DNA of 64,000 nt, taken from positions 1 through 64,000 of the forward strand of contig MEGD01000012.1 of NCBI GenBank assembly GCA_001725355.1. Direction: 5' to 3'. The position numbers and the translations under genes were made by a program. Positions 9,748 through 20,716 of this stretch are shown here, piece by piece; the first letter of the stretch is position 1, and every line of letters begins with the position of its first letter. The notes under the pieces were generated by a model, which was not told the DNA's origin, made no database searches, and saw only the letters and a program-made list of their open reading frames with translations. The stretch comes from Novosphingobium sp. SCN 66-18. GTDB taxonomy: Bacteria > Pseudomonadota > Alphaproteobacteria > Sphingomonadales > Sphingomonadaceae.

Positions 9748-10555
9748 ATGACCGCCCAGCTCGCAGCCGCCATCGAAAGCGCGTGGGAAGCCCGTGACGG
9801 CGTGACGCCCGCCAGCAGCGACGTGCGCGCGGTGGTGGAACAGGCACTGGAACTGCTCGATTCCGGCAAGGCCCGCGTGGCGGAAAAGGTGGATGGCGAA
9901 TGGCGCGTCAACCAGTGGCTCAAGAAGGCGGTGCTGCTCTCGTTCCGCCTGAACGACAACGCCGTGATCGTTGGTGGCGCGGCTGGCGCGCCCGCGTTCG
10001 ACAAGGTGCCGTCGAAGTTCGGAGGCTGGGGCGAGAACCGCTTCCGCGACGCCGGCTTCCGCGTGGTGCCGGGCGCGGTCGCGCGCCGTGGCGCGCATAT
10101 CGCCAAGGGCGTGGTGCTGATGCCCAGCTTCGTCAACATCGGCGCCTTCGTCGATGAAGGCACGATGGTCGATACCTGGGCCACCGTCGGTTCCTGCGCG
10201 CAGATCGGCAAGAACGTGCACATTTCGGGCGGCGCCGGCATCGGCGGCGTGCTGGAGCCGCTGCAGGCCGGCCCGGTCATCATCGAGGACGGCGCGTTCA
10301 TCGGCGCGCGTTCGGAAGTGGCCGAAGGCGTGATCGTGGGCCAGGGCGCGGTGCTTTCCATGGGCGTGTTCCTGGGCGCTTCGACCAAGATCGTCGATCG
10401 CGCGACGGGCGAGGTCCATATCGGCCGCGTGCCGCCCTATGCGGTGGTCGTCCCCGGCTCGCTGCCGGGCATCGCTGTACTGCGCCGTGATCGTCAAGAC
10501 GGTGGACGCGCAGACGCGCAGCAAGACCGGTATCAACGAACTGCTGCGCGACTGA
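9748..10555 (+). pseudogene. dapD: 2,3,4,5-tetrahydropyridine-2,6-dicarboxylate N-succinyltransferase, frameshifted near 3' end
   Basis: DapD adds succinyl to tetrahydrodipicolinate in the lysine/diaminopimelate pathway. Codons 1-241 match the family well, with a left-handed beta-helix rich in hexapeptides and the motif VVVPGSLPG. The frame is then lost at 10471-10474: the conserved tail [14 protein letters not shown]...INELLRD is read in the +1 frame from 10475 to the TGA at 10553-10555. The few residues that usually separate the two parts are also absent, so a small deletion plus frameshift fits. Read without correction, the frame runs on to 10647 with unrelated sequence, overlapping the next gene. 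A sequencing or assembly error is possible because the gene is normally essential. Confidence 0.85.
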
Positions 10556-10568
10556 GGGCGCACCAGTC

Positions 10569-10922
10569 ATGCCCGCCGGCTGGAAGCTGGAGGAAAGCGG
10601 CCGCGCGGCGCTGCTTCTCCGCTTCCCGCCGCGCTATCCGCGCGTGATCGCCGATCATGTGACGCTCAACCTGCACGACAAGGCCGCGCCGCCTGATGTG
10701 GGCGAAGCGCAGGTCATTGGCCGGTGCGACGACGATGCCGGCGTGGAAGCGCTGGTCGTGCGGATAGACGGTTCGACCGCGCGGCCAGACGGGCTGGTCT
10801 GGCACGTCACCTGGTCGCTTGCCGAAGGGCGCGCGCCACGGGAAAGCAACGCCGCCATCGCCACGCTCGGGTGGGCGCGCGTCGAACCCTTTCCGCTCGA
10901 GCTGGTTCCCGCGTTCTGGTAG
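10569..10922 (+). CDS. Hypothetical protein
   Basis: A 117-residue soluble protein that I do not recognise. It has no signal peptide or membrane segment. Sequence features are an arginine- and proline-rich start ([18 protein letters not shown]) and a Trp-rich C-terminal half ([23 protein letters not shown]). It follows the true dapD stop by 13 bases and likely shares its transcript. If dapD is read in its unbroken frame the two would overlap by 79 bases, another reason to think the dapD frame is damaged. Confidence 0.65.
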   Translation: MPAGWKLEESGRAALLLRFPPRYPRVIADHVTLNLHDKAAPPDVGEAQVIGRCDDDAGVEALVVRIDGSTARPDGLVWHVTWSLAEGRAPRESNAAIATLGWARVEPFPLELVPAFW

Positions 10923-10961
10923 AGCGTTGACGGCGGGCAGCCGCCCCGGCAAGGCAGCGCC

Positions 10962-11402
10962 ATGGCTGCCGCCCCCTCTCTCATCGCCACGCTGGGGCTT
11001 TCCCCGCATCCCGAAGGCGGCTGGTATCGCGAGACCTGGCGCGCGCCGGCAGAGCCGGGCACGCGCGCGGCGGCCACGGCAATCCTGTTCCTGCTGGAAG
11101 CGGGGCAATCGTCGCACTGGCATCGGGTGGACGCTGCGGAAATCTGGTTGTGGCACGGCGGCGACGCGCTGGACCTCCGGATCGCCGCGCACGACCACGC
11201 CCTTCCGGCAACACACCGGCTCGGCCTCGATGTCGCGGCCGGACACAGCGTGCAGGCGGTGGTGCCCGAACAGCACTGGCAGGCGGCCTCCCCCGTGCCC
11301 GACGGCCCGCACGGATACACGCTGGTTTCCTGCGTGGTCGCCCCTGCCTTCGAATTCTCCGGCTTCACGCTCGCCCCGCCGGGCTGGGAACCGGGTGCAT
11401 GA
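10962..11402 (+). CDS. Cupin domain-containing protein (DUF985)
   Basis: A 146-residue DUF985-type cupin. It has the characteristic PEGGWYRETWR start, the metal-site pattern SHWHRVDAAEIWLWHGG and the late PGWEPG. Members form a beta-barrel that can bind a metal; a nucleotide-sugar or small-molecule role is suspected for the family but not shown. The stop codon overlaps the start of the DoxX-family gene by four bases (ATGA), so the two are translationally coupled. Confidence 0.82.
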   Translation: MAAAPSLIATLGLSPHPEGGWYRETWRAPAEPGTRAAATAILFLLEAGQSSHWHRVDAAEIWLWHGGDALDLRIAAHDHALPATHRLGLDVAAGHSVQAVVPEQHWQAASPVPDGPHGYTLVSCVVAPAFEFSGFTLAPPGWEPGA

Positions 11403-11815
11403 AGGACAGCGTCGCGCGCATCGCCTGGCGCTTCGCGCTGGCGGCGTTCTATGCGCTGGCCGGCGTGCTGCACATCGCGCGTCCGGCACCGTTCCTTTCG
11501 ATCATGCCGACGTGGGTTCCCGCGCCCGAACTGGTCGTGCTGCTGACCGGATGGGCGGAACTGCTGGGCGCGATCGGCCTCGTCCAGCCGGTCTCGCATG
11601 CTCTGCGCCGCGCCGCCGGGATCGGGCTGGCGCTCTATGCGGTCTGCGTGTTCCCGGCGAACATCCACCATTTCGCGCTGGACATGGCGAAAGCGGATCA
11701 CGGCTTCGGCCTTGCCTACCACGTTCCCCGCATGGTCGCGCAGCCGGTGCTGGTCTGGCTGGCGCTGTGGGTCGCGAACGTGGTCGACTGGCCGTTCGGG
11801 CGGGGCAAGGACTGA
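11399..11815 (+). CDS. DoxX-family membrane protein
   Basis: A 138-residue protein with about four predicted transmembrane helices, matching the small DoxX/DoxD-like family: FYALAGVLHIARP at the first helix, LVVLLTGWAELLGAIGL in the second and NIHHFALDM between later helices. The start ATG overlaps the preceding cupin stop (ATGA), which fixes the start. DoxX-like proteins are linked to redox or thiosulfate functions in a few organisms, but the role here is unknown. It is followed after eight bases by a TauE-like transporter gene. Confidence 0.75.
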   Translation: MKDSVARIAWRFALAAFYALAGVLHIARPAPFLSIMPTWVPAPELVVLLTGWAELLGAIGLVQPVSHALRRAAGIGLALYAVCVFPANIHHFALDMAKADHGFGLAYHVPRMVAQPVLVWLALWVANVVDWPFGRGKD

Positions 11816-11823
11816 ATCCCGCG

Positions 11824-12576
11824 ATGCTGCTGGCCGATCCCTTCACCCTGTTCGTCTGCGCGCTGGCCGTGGTTCTCGTGGGCATGGCCAAGGGCGGCTT
11901 CGCCGGGCTCGGCGTGCTGGCGACGCCGCTGGTCGCACTGGCGCTGCCCCCGTCAGAAGCCGCCGCGATCATCCTGCCGATCCTGATCGCGCAGGACGTG
12001 ATCAGCGTTTGGTCGTTCCGGCATAGCTGGGATCGCTGGATCGTGGCCTGGATGCTGCCCGGCGCGGTGGTGGGCATCGGCATCGGCTGGGCCTTCGCGG
12101 CCTGGGTGGACGAGAACGTGCTGATGGCGGCGCTGGGCCTCATCACGCTGGGCTTCGGGCTTTACCGGCTGTGGCTGGAGCGCGGGCATCGCGTGGTCGC
12201 GGCCTCCACCTCGCCTGGCTGGGTCGGCCTGCTGTTCGGCGCGGCGACCGGCCTCACCAGCCAGATCGCCCATGCCGGCGGCCCGCCGTTCCAGATATGG
12301 GTGGCGCCGCGGAAGCTGCCGCACGTGACCTACGTCGGCACCAACTCGATCCTGTTCGCGGCGATCAACTGGCTGAAGTTGCCAAGCTACATCGCGCTGG
12401 GGGTGATGACGCACCAGGTGCTGGTGGCCGCGCTGATGCTGCTGCCGCTGGCCGCCGCGAGCACGCTGGTCTCGATCCGCCTCTTGCGCCGGCTCAAGCC
12501 CGACCGGTTCTATCACATCACCTACTGGCTGATGGTGTTCCTGGGCGCGAAGCTGGTGTGGTCAGGCCTGTTCTGA
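11824..12576 (+). CDS. TauE/SafE-family sulfite exporter-like permease
   Basis: A 250-residue integral membrane protein with about eight hydrophobic segments. Family hallmarks are GMAKGGFAGLGVLATPLVAL near the N-terminus and the second-half repeat FGAATGLTSQIAHAGGPPFQIW. TauE/SafE proteins export sulfite, sulfoacetate or related small anions across the inner membrane; the substrate is not predictable here. It lies in the rightward group cupin-DoxX-TauE and ends three bases before the convergent MFS gene. Confidence 0.85.
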   Translation: MLLADPFTLFVCALAVVLVGMAKGGFAGLGVLATPLVALALPPSEAAAIILPILIAQDVISVWSFRHSWDRWIVAWMLPGAVVGIGIGWAFAAWVDENVLMAALGLITLGFGLYRLWLERGHRVVAASTSPGWVGLLFGAATGLTSQIAHAGGPPFQIWVAPRKLPHVTYVGTNSILFAAINWLKLPSYIALGVMTHQVLVAALMLLPLAAASTLVSIRLLRRLKPDRFYHITYWLMVFLGAKLVWSGLF

Positions 12577-12579
12577 ACG

Positions 12580-13794
12580 TCAGGCACGCACGCCGGCGGG
12601 CAGGCGGCGCAGCAAGGCCAGCGCGATCAGCGCAAACCCGGTCGAGATCAGGAACGGCACGCCGGGAAAATGAACCGGCGCGGCCGGGCCGGTGAACCAC
12701 GCCATCGGCCAGGTCAGCGCCATCGGCGCGATCACGCCGGCGATGCCCGTGGTCATGGAGGCGATACCCTGCACTTCCCCCTGCGTCTCCGGCGTGGCGC
12801 GGGAAGACAGCATGGCCATCACGCTCGGCTGCACCAGCGACTGCACAGCCACCGCGGCAAGCACCGCAAAGGCGACGAGCGTGGAGGTGGTGAAGGCATA
12901 GGTCACGAAGCCGATCGCCGCGCCGATGATCCCCACCGTCGCCGCATCGCGTTCGCCCAGGCGGCGCACCGCGCGACCGGTGAGGAAAATCTGGGCCAGG
13001 GCAATGGTCACGCCCACCGCCGCGAGACTGAGTCCGATCATGCGGTCGGACCAGCCGAACTGCGCGATGCCGTAGAAGCTCCAGGTCAGCGGGTAAACGA
13101 GGCCGGCCAGTTGCCAGAACAGCAGCACCAGCGCGACGTTGAGCATCCCCGGCTGCGCGCGCAGCACGCGCCACGATCCCAGCGGATTGGCGCGCGACGG
13201 CGTGAACGGACGACGGTTGGCACGCGCCAGCGTTTCGGGAAACACCGTCAGCCCGTAGAGGAAGTTCAAGCCGGCGAGTACACCCGCCGCGACGAAGGGC
13301 GCGCGATCGCCCCATCCGGTCAGCAGCCCGCCCAATGCCGGCCCCACCACGAACCCCACGCCGAAGCCGGCGCTGACTATGGCGAAATTGCGCGCGCGAT
13401 CCTGTGGCGCGGTGACGTCGGCGATGGCCGCCTGCGCGGGGGCATAGCTCCCGCCGAACAGGCCCGACAGCACGCGCCCCAGGAAGATCAGCGGCAGCGT
13501 GTGCGCCAGCGCGAGCAGGGCATAGTCGACCGCCAGCCCGCCCAGCGCCGCCAGCAGAACCGGTCGCCGCCCCACCGCATCGCTGAGATTGCCCAGCACC
13601 GGGGCCGCGATGAAGCTTGCCACCGCCATGGCCAGCCCCATCCAGGTTCCGACGCCGATGGCCTGCGCCAGATCTAGGCCGCCCACATCCATCAGCAGGC
13701 GCGGCAGTACCGGCATGACGAGACCGAAGCCCATGGCATCGATGAAGATGGTGACGGCGATGAAGGTGACGGTGTGGCGGTTCGGGGAAGACAT
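12580..13794 (-). CDS. MFS transporter (TetA/multidrug-type)
   Basis: A 404-residue major facilitator with twelve predicted transmembrane helices. The loop 2-3 motif A appears as GNLSDAVGRRPVLL, and the N-terminus IFIDAMGFGLVMPVLPRLL resembles the TetA/Bcr drug:proton antiporter family. A drug or metabolite efflux role is the best guess. Upstream in-frame residues exist, but ATG 13794 (MSSPNRHTVTFIAV) begins directly before the first helix and is preferred. The gene is convergent with the TauE-like gene and divergent from the PhnA-like gene. Confidence 0.85.
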   Translation of the reverse strand: MSSPNRHTVTFIAVTIFIDAMGFGLVMPVLPRLLMDVGGLDLAQAIGVGTWMGLAMAVASFIAAPVLGNLSDAVGRRPVLLAALGGLAVDYALLALAHTLPLIFLGRVLSGLFGGSYAPAQAAIADVTAPQDRARNFAIVSAGFGVGFVVGPALGGLLTGWGDRAPFVAAGVLAGLNFLYGLTVFPETLARANRRPFTPSRANPLGSWRVLRAQPGMLNVALVLLFWQLAGLVYPLTWSFYGIAQFGWSDRMIGLSLAAVGVTIALAQIFLTGRAVRRLGERDAATVGIIGAAIGFVTYAFTTSTLVAFAVLAAVAVQSLVQPSVMAMLSSRATPETQGEVQGIASMTTGIAGVIAPMALTWPMAWFTGPAAPVHFPGVPFLISTGFALIALALLRRLPAGVRA

Positions 13795-13932
13795 CGGACC
13801 TGCTTGCCTGATTACATGTGGGAACAAAAGAAATACATGCGCCACGATGACGGCAGCAGACCGGAAACACTGGCCATAGGGTCAACGGACTGCCATGGGC
13901 ACAGGCGATCCCCTCATTACAGGATGCCGGAC

Positions 13933-14235
13933 ATGAGCGACGACGAATACGTCTACGATGAAGACAGCGGCGAATGGATGACTGCGGCCGATCTTGCGGC
14001 GAAGCGCGCGGCGGAAAGCTCCATCGAAGTACGCGATGCGGTGGGGAACCTCCTGGCGGATGGCGATCAGGTCACACTGATCAAGGATCTGGACGTCAAG
14101 GGCGCGGGGCAGACGCTCAAGCGCGGGACGCTGATCAAGTCGATCCGGTTGACCGGCGATCCGCAGGAAATCGACTGCAAGTTCGATGGGATCAAGGGAC
14201 TTGTCCTGCGCGCGGAGTTCGTTCGCAAACGCTAA
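13933..14235 (+). CDS. PhnA-like (YjdM C-terminal domain) protein
   Basis: A 100-residue protein whose C-terminal half (VRDAVGNLLADGDQVTLIKDLDVKG, then LKRGTLIKSIRL) matches the PhnA/YjdM domain. The N-terminal zinc ribbon found in the longer YjdM form is absent, replaced by the acidic leader SDDEYVYDEDSGEWM. The family was named for alkylphosphonate use, but this function is unproven. AGGA at 13921-13924 supports ATG 13933; ATG 13924 is an alternative. Confidence 0.75.
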   Translation: MSDDEYVYDEDSGEWMTAADLAAKRAAESSIEVRDAVGNLLADGDQVTLIKDLDVKGAGQTLKRGTLIKSIRLTGDPQEIDCKFDGIKGLVLRAEFVRKR

Positions 14236-14495
14236 GCGCTATACCGCGTCGCAGCATATCAAGCATTCCGGCGCGGTCGGGCACCCATCCGCTATGCGTT
14301 TCCAGGATGCAGTATGAGCAACACCCCCCGCCAACATCCTTATGTTTTCGCTATAAATCCAATGTTAATTGCGTAATTTGCAATCGGGTGTTCCACAAAT
14401 ACACTTGCTCGCACGCGCACAATCATTATCTCGCCTAACAACAAGATAACGGGTGCCCGAGGCAATCTTTCCTTCCTGAGACAGGGGATATTGCC
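14236..14495. other. AT-richer intergenic region before a small exported protein
   Basis: A 260-base gap with lower GC content than the flanking genes, holding no convincing gene. An inverted repeat ATTGC-N7-GCAAT sits at 14368-14384. A purine-rich ribosome site (AGGGGA) precedes ATG 14496. The region probably holds the promoter of the downstream gene, but no clean -35/-10 pair can be named. Confidence 0.4.
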
Positions 14496-14771
14496 ATGAT
14501 CAAGACCACTTTCGCTCTCGCCGCCGCGCTCGCGTTCGTTCCCGCCGTGGCGCAGGCCGACGAAATCGCCAACACTGAAGCCTTCACCCACAAGGGCGTG
14601 GACTACAGCTACACGACCGAAATGAAGGGCGACACGAAGATCGTTCGCGGCACCGCCTATGCCGGCAAGGTTCCGTTCGAACTGCGCGTGAAGAACAAGA
14701 GCGTCGACGGCACGTTCAACAACCGCCCGGTTCACTTCGAACTGCGCGACGTGCAGAAGCTCGGCCTCTGA
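14496..14771 (+). CDS. Small exported protein of unknown function
   Basis: A 91-residue protein with a clear Sec signal peptide (KTTFALAAALAFVPAVAQA, cleavage near residue 21), leaving a mature chain of about 70 residues. The mature part is basic and rich in Thr, Lys and Tyr (KGVDYSYTTEMKGDTKIVRG). I recognise no domain; similar short periplasmic proteins occur widely in sphingomonads. It stands alone and is followed by a hairpin at 14815-14844. Confidence 0.75.
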   Translation: MIKTTFALAAALAFVPAVAQADEIANTEAFTHKGVDYSYTTEMKGDTKIVRGTAYAGKVPFELRVKNKSVDGTFNNRPVHFELRDVQKLGL

Positions 14772-14814
14772 GCTTTCCCCGGGCGCCAAAACGTCCGGAA
14801 ACAAGCTGAAAACG

Positions 14815-14850
14815 GCCCCTTCCCGCCCCTAGGCCGGAAGGGGCTGCTTT
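14815..14850 (+). terminator. Hairpin downstream of the small exported protein gene
   Basis: GCCCCTTCC (14815-14823) pairs with GGAAGGGGC (14836-14844) across a 12-base loop, followed by a short T-containing stretch (TGCTTTCGTT). It lies 43 bases after the stop and just before the convergent 2'-5' RNA ligase gene. A rho-independent terminator is likely, possibly working in both directions. Confidence 0.6.
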
Positions 14851-14869
14851 CGTTCAGGCCTTGCCCATT

Positions 14870-15436
14870 TCAAAATGCGAAACTCGCCTGTCTTTGCAGT
14901 GGCGCGACCAGGGGCCAGCGGTTCAGCACCACATGGCGATGCAAGCCGACCATGCTGTGGATGAGCACGACCTCCGTCACCTGCCATCGGAAACCCAGCT
15001 TCCGCAGTCCCCGCGATTTCACGTCCGTATCGTAGGACAGCGTCATGTGCGGGCTATAGCGTCCTCCATCACGCAACGGCGCACGCATCCCCGCCATGGC
15101 TTGCGCGATGCAATCGTAGACTGCCTTTCCCCCGGCGCGCCCTTCCGCGGGCTGAGCCAGGATCGATTTTTCCCCGACGGCAACTTTGCCCAGCGTCATC
15201 GCGAACGGCGCTGCGGCAATCCTTTCGCCCGCGCGCAACAGCGTCTCGACATAAGCCGGCGGACATTCCCCCTTTTCGAAGTCGTCGGTGATCGCCAGTG
15301 TCATGTGCAAGCGGTCGGCCGTCACAAGCGAATGCTTCAATCCCATCGCGCGCGCGTGCGCCGCGATCCGCGCGGCGGTTTCGTCCGGCGGCAAGACAGC
15401 GAAGAAGAAGCGATCCTGCACGCGCTTGGGCTTCAT
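14870..15436 (-). CDS. 2'-5' RNA ligase family protein (LigT/ThpR-like)
   Basis: A 188-residue protein of the 2H phosphoesterase superfamily. The two HxT motifs are LHMTLA (His44) and SPHMTLSY (near residue 130), spaced as in ThpR/LigT, which hydrolyse or ligate 2'-5' RNA or cyclic phosphate ends. RFFFAVLPPDETAARI is the usual N-terminus. The start is the ATG at 15436. It is a stand-alone gene, divergent from a diguanylate cyclase. Confidence 0.85.
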   Translation of the reverse strand: MKPKRVQDRFFFAVLPPDETAARIAAHARAMGLKHSLVTADRLHMTLAITDDFEKGECPPAYVETLLRAGERIAAAPFAMTLGKVAVGEKSILAQPAEGRAGGKAVYDCIAQAMAGMRAPLRDGGRYSPHMTLSYDTDVKSRGLRKLGFRWQVTEVVLIHSMVGLHRHVVLNRWPLVAPLQRQASFAF

Positions 15437-15546
15437 GGGAAGGGTGTCGAGACTCGCATAAGTTCTCTATATGTTCTTATTCGTTCTTCGTCCATATCCG
15501 ACGATGTTAGCGATTTGGAAACCGGAGGCCGCCATGCTGTCCGGTC

Positions 15547-16299
15547 ATGAACGGCCTGTCCGAAGCCAACACGATCCGGCGCCTGGTCCTTACCGGGCTG
15601 CTTGTCGTGGGCGGCTCGGTTATCGCCTCGGTGGTTTGCACGCAAATTTCCTTCATGGACGGCAGCGCCAACCCGATATTCTACCGCGATGCGATGTTCT
15701 TTGCCGTTCTGATTCCGCTGCTCATCGCACCGGTCGCCTATGGCTACATCGCCTGGCTGACCTGGCGACTGCATCACACTTATGCCGAACTGGAAGTGAT
15801 GGCGCACACCGACGCCCTCACCGGCCTGCCCAACCGGCGCGCCTTTGTTGAAGACATGGAAGGCCGGCTCAGACGGGTCGACGAGAACGTCGTGCTGGTC
15901 TTCGCGATGGTGGACCTAGACCACTTCAAACGGATCAACGATTCGATGGGCCATGCCACGGGGGACCTTGCGCTGCGCCATGCCGCCGAAGTGCTGCGCG
16001 ACAGCGCCCCCGCCGGCTCCGTCGTCGCACGGCTGGGCGGGGAGGAATTCGCGGTGCTTCTCGCCCAAGCGCCGGACAACGCGGGCGGGACGGAGCCAGA
16101 CACCCGGCTGGACGTCATGCGACAGCGCCTGGCCGACCTTCCCCTGATCGTGCCGGGCGGCATCGTCCGCATGACCGCCAGCTTCGGCATGGCCGTGCCA
16201 CTGCCGGGCGAAGCGCTGGACAGCCTGCTAAGGCGCGCGGACAGCGCGCTCTATCGCGCCAAGGCGGATGGGCGCAACCGGGTCGCCCGCGCCGCCTGA
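15547..16299 (+). CDS. GGDEF-domain diguanylate cyclase
   Basis: A 250-residue membrane diguanylate cyclase that makes cyclic di-GMP. Two hydrophobic segments (about residues 12-32 and 50-72) anchor it in the inner membrane, followed by a GGDEF domain starting at TDALTGLPNRRAF. The active site is RLGGEEFAV (GGEEF at residues 164-168). The inhibitory I-site RxxD expected just before it is absent, so product inhibition may be lacking. No separate sensor domain is present. The gene ends six bases before a convergent SnoaL-like gene. Confidence 0.9.
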   Translation: MNGLSEANTIRRLVLTGLLVVGGSVIASVVCTQISFMDGSANPIFYRDAMFFAVLIPLLIAPVAYGYIAWLTWRLHHTYAELEVMAHTDALTGLPNRRAFVEDMEGRLRRVDENVVLVFAMVDLDHFKRINDSMGHATGDLALRHAAEVLRDSAPAGSVVARLGGEEFAVLLAQAPDNAGGTEPDTRLDVMRQRLADLPLIVPGGIVRMTASFGMAVPLPGEALDSLLRRADSALYRAKADGRNRVARAA

Positions 16300-16304
16300 G
16301 AGCC

Positions 16305-18701
<2,397 letters not shown>

Positions 18702-18720
18702 TGGGCCAGCATTAGGCGCA

Positions 18721-18766
18721 TTGCGGCGGCGCGTCCAGCCAATCGACGCCGGACGCGCCGCCGCAA
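18721..18766 (-). terminator. 16-bp perfect inverted repeat downstream of the monooxygenase gene
   Basis: Arms 18721-18736 and 18751-18766 are exact complements with a 14-base spacer. The element sits 40 bases past the monooxygenase stop and just ahead of the thiC riboswitch on the same strand. It is probably the monooxygenase terminator, although no T tract follows, and it insulates thiC from read-through. Confidence 0.55.
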
Positions 18767-18805
18767 CGGCAGGCGGACAGTCAAACGCGACGAGAAGCCG
18801 CGCGA

Positions 18806-20335
18806 TCAGGCCGCGACGGATTCCTTCGCTTTCGCCCCCGCGCCACGTTTCACGCCATCATAGACGAATTCCGTGCCTTCCAGATCGATCGCCGGGATTT
18901 CCACGCGTTCGGCCCAATAATCCTGATTATGCCGCCATTCCGGCTTGTCGCCCCCGCGCGGCAATTCATCCAGCCCGCGCATGAGATAGCCGGGATTGAA
19001 GTTGTCGCGCTCGATCCACGGCCCCAGCTCCATCCCCTCGTCCTCGGGCCGCAGCGCCACATCGACCCGCTTCGCGCCGCGCGCCTCCATGTGGTTGAGC
19101 AGCTTGCACACGAAATCGCCGAGCATGTCGACGCGCAGGGTCCAGCTTGCCCGGAAATAGCCCATGACCCAGACGAGGTTGGGAACGCCGGTGAACATCA
19201 TCCCGCGATAGTTGACCGTATTGTGCCAGTTCACCGCCTTGCCATCGACGGCGAAGGGAATGTCGCCCATCACGGACAGGCGGAAGCCGGTGCAGGCAAC
19301 CACGATATCGGCCTCCAGTTCCTCGCCAGAGGCCGTCCGCACGCCCTTTTCGGTAAAGCGGTCGATCGTGTCCGTCACCACCCGCACATGGCCAGCCGCG
19401 GCGTGCTGGAACAGGTCGCCATCGGGGCAGAACGCCAGGCGCTGCTGCCACACGCGATACTTGGGCGTGAAGTTCGGCTCGAACGCGAAGTCCTCGCCCG
19501 CATAGGCCCGCACCAGCGCCTTCAGTTCCTCGAACACCACATCGGGTTCGGTCTGGCAGCGCTTCGTCAGCACATCCTGATCGTGCATGACCTGCGCGCG
19601 GACGACACGGTGGACGGTCGGTTCGTCGATGCCGATCTGGCGCAGCCGGTCCGCCAGTTCGTTCTGGTTGGGGTGGCAGAAGAAATAGGTCGGCGAACGC
19701 TGGAGCATCGTCACCTGCGCGCCGGCATCGCAGAACGCCGGAACGACCGTGGCGGCAGTCGCGCCCGAGCCGATCACCAGCACCCGCTTGCCCTTGACGT
19801 CGATCGCCGGGTCCCACAGCTGGGCGTGGATGAACCTGCCCTTGTAGTCAGAGAGGCCAGCCCAGTCGGGCACATAGGGCTTTTCGTGATCGTAATAGCC
19901 CTGGCACATCCACAGGAAATTGGCGGTGAAGGTCACCTTCGCCCCGTCCGCCTTGCGCGTGGTTTCCACGGTCCACAGGTTGTCCGCGCTGGACCAGTGG
20001 CAGCTGGTGATGCGGTGGCCATAGCGGATGTGCTCGCCGATGCCGTTTTCCTCGATCACCTCGCCCATGTACTTGAGGATTTCATCGGCGCTGGCGATCG
20101 GCGCGCCGATCCAGGGCTTGAAGCGGTAACCGAAGGTGTAGAGATCGGAGTCCGAACGGACGCCGGGGTACTTGTGGGTTTCCCACGTCCCGCCAAACGT
20201 GTCCTTCGCCTCGATTACGACATAGCTCTTGCCGGGGCACTGGTCCTGCAAGTGATAGGCCGATCCGATGCCGGAAATGCCGGCGCCGACAATCAGCACG
20301 TCAACGTGATCCGTCTTCGCTTCCTGAGCCATCAT
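18806..20335 (-). CDS. Flavin-containing monooxygenase, Baeyer-Villiger type
   Basis: A 509-residue class B flavoprotein monooxygenase. The FAD-binding motif VLIVGAGISGIGSAYHL is N-terminal, FGGTWETHKYPGVRSD is typical of the EthA/BVMO group, the fingerprint is YKGRFIHAQLWD (a variant of FxGxxxHxxxW), and the NADPH site is VLVIGSGATAATVVPAF. Such enzymes insert oxygen into ketones or oxidise soft heteroatoms. The substrate is unknown. ATG 20335 is followed directly by a second ATG at 20332. Confidence 0.88.
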   Translation of the reverse strand: MMAQEAKTDHVDVLIVGAGISGIGSAYHLQDQCPGKSYVVIEAKDTFGGTWETHKYPGVRSDSDLYTFGYRFKPWIGAPIASADEILKYMGEVIEENGIGEHIRYGHRITSCHWSSADNLWTVETTRKADGAKVTFTANFLWMCQGYYDHEKPYVPDWAGLSDYKGRFIHAQLWDPAIDVKGKRVLVIGSGATAATVVPAFCDAGAQVTMLQRSPTYFFCHPNQNELADRLRQIGIDEPTVHRVVRAQVMHDQDVLTKRCQTEPDVVFEELKALVRAYAGEDFAFEPNFTPKYRVWQQRLAFCPDGDLFQHAAAGHVRVVTDTIDRFTEKGVRTASGEELEADIVVACTGFRLSVMGDIPFAVDGKAVNWHNTVNYRGMMFTGVPNLVWVMGYFRASWTLRVDMLGDFVCKLLNHMEARGAKRVDVALRPEDEGMELGPWIERDNFNPGYLMRGLDELPRGGDKPEWRHNQDYWAERVEIPAIDLEGTEFVYDGVKRGAGAKAKESVAA

Positions 20336-20716
20336 ACCTCTCCATGAGCCGGCTTATGGATGCCGGCTTTTGCCGGTTCACCTGCCTTGCTTCGGCAGAA
20401 GAGTGCCTTGCGCATTGACGGGGATCAAGAACATCGCGTCACGCGCGGCGCGCGATCGGCCCAAGAATTAACGAACGTTCATGCGCCGGATCATCCTGCG
20501 TCATGTGCAGCCGTGCAAGAACCGCTCGCAACGGCAGACCGAACCGACGCAAGGACGGTCCGATGCCGTAGCGGAATTTGATCTTTCGAATTTCCAGCCT
20601 TGGGAGCGGCCCCCCCGGACCCGCTCCCGCTCCGGGGGCGGGCAGACCACCCTTCATCCCGCCCCCGGAAATCTTTCCAGGCGCCCGGAAAGGTTCCGAA
20701 ACCAGCCGGAATGCGG
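20336..20716. other. Intergenic region without a convincing gene
   Basis: A 381-base stretch between the start of the monooxygenase gene and the end of the DUF2585 gene, both on the minus strand. Visible structure: the palindrome GAACGTTC at 20473-20480, possibly part of an operator for the monooxygenase promoter, and a stem GGGAGCGG/CCGCTCCC at 20602-20609 and 20621-20628 that could end the DUF2585 transcript. Open frames here are short and lack family features. Confidence 0.4.
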
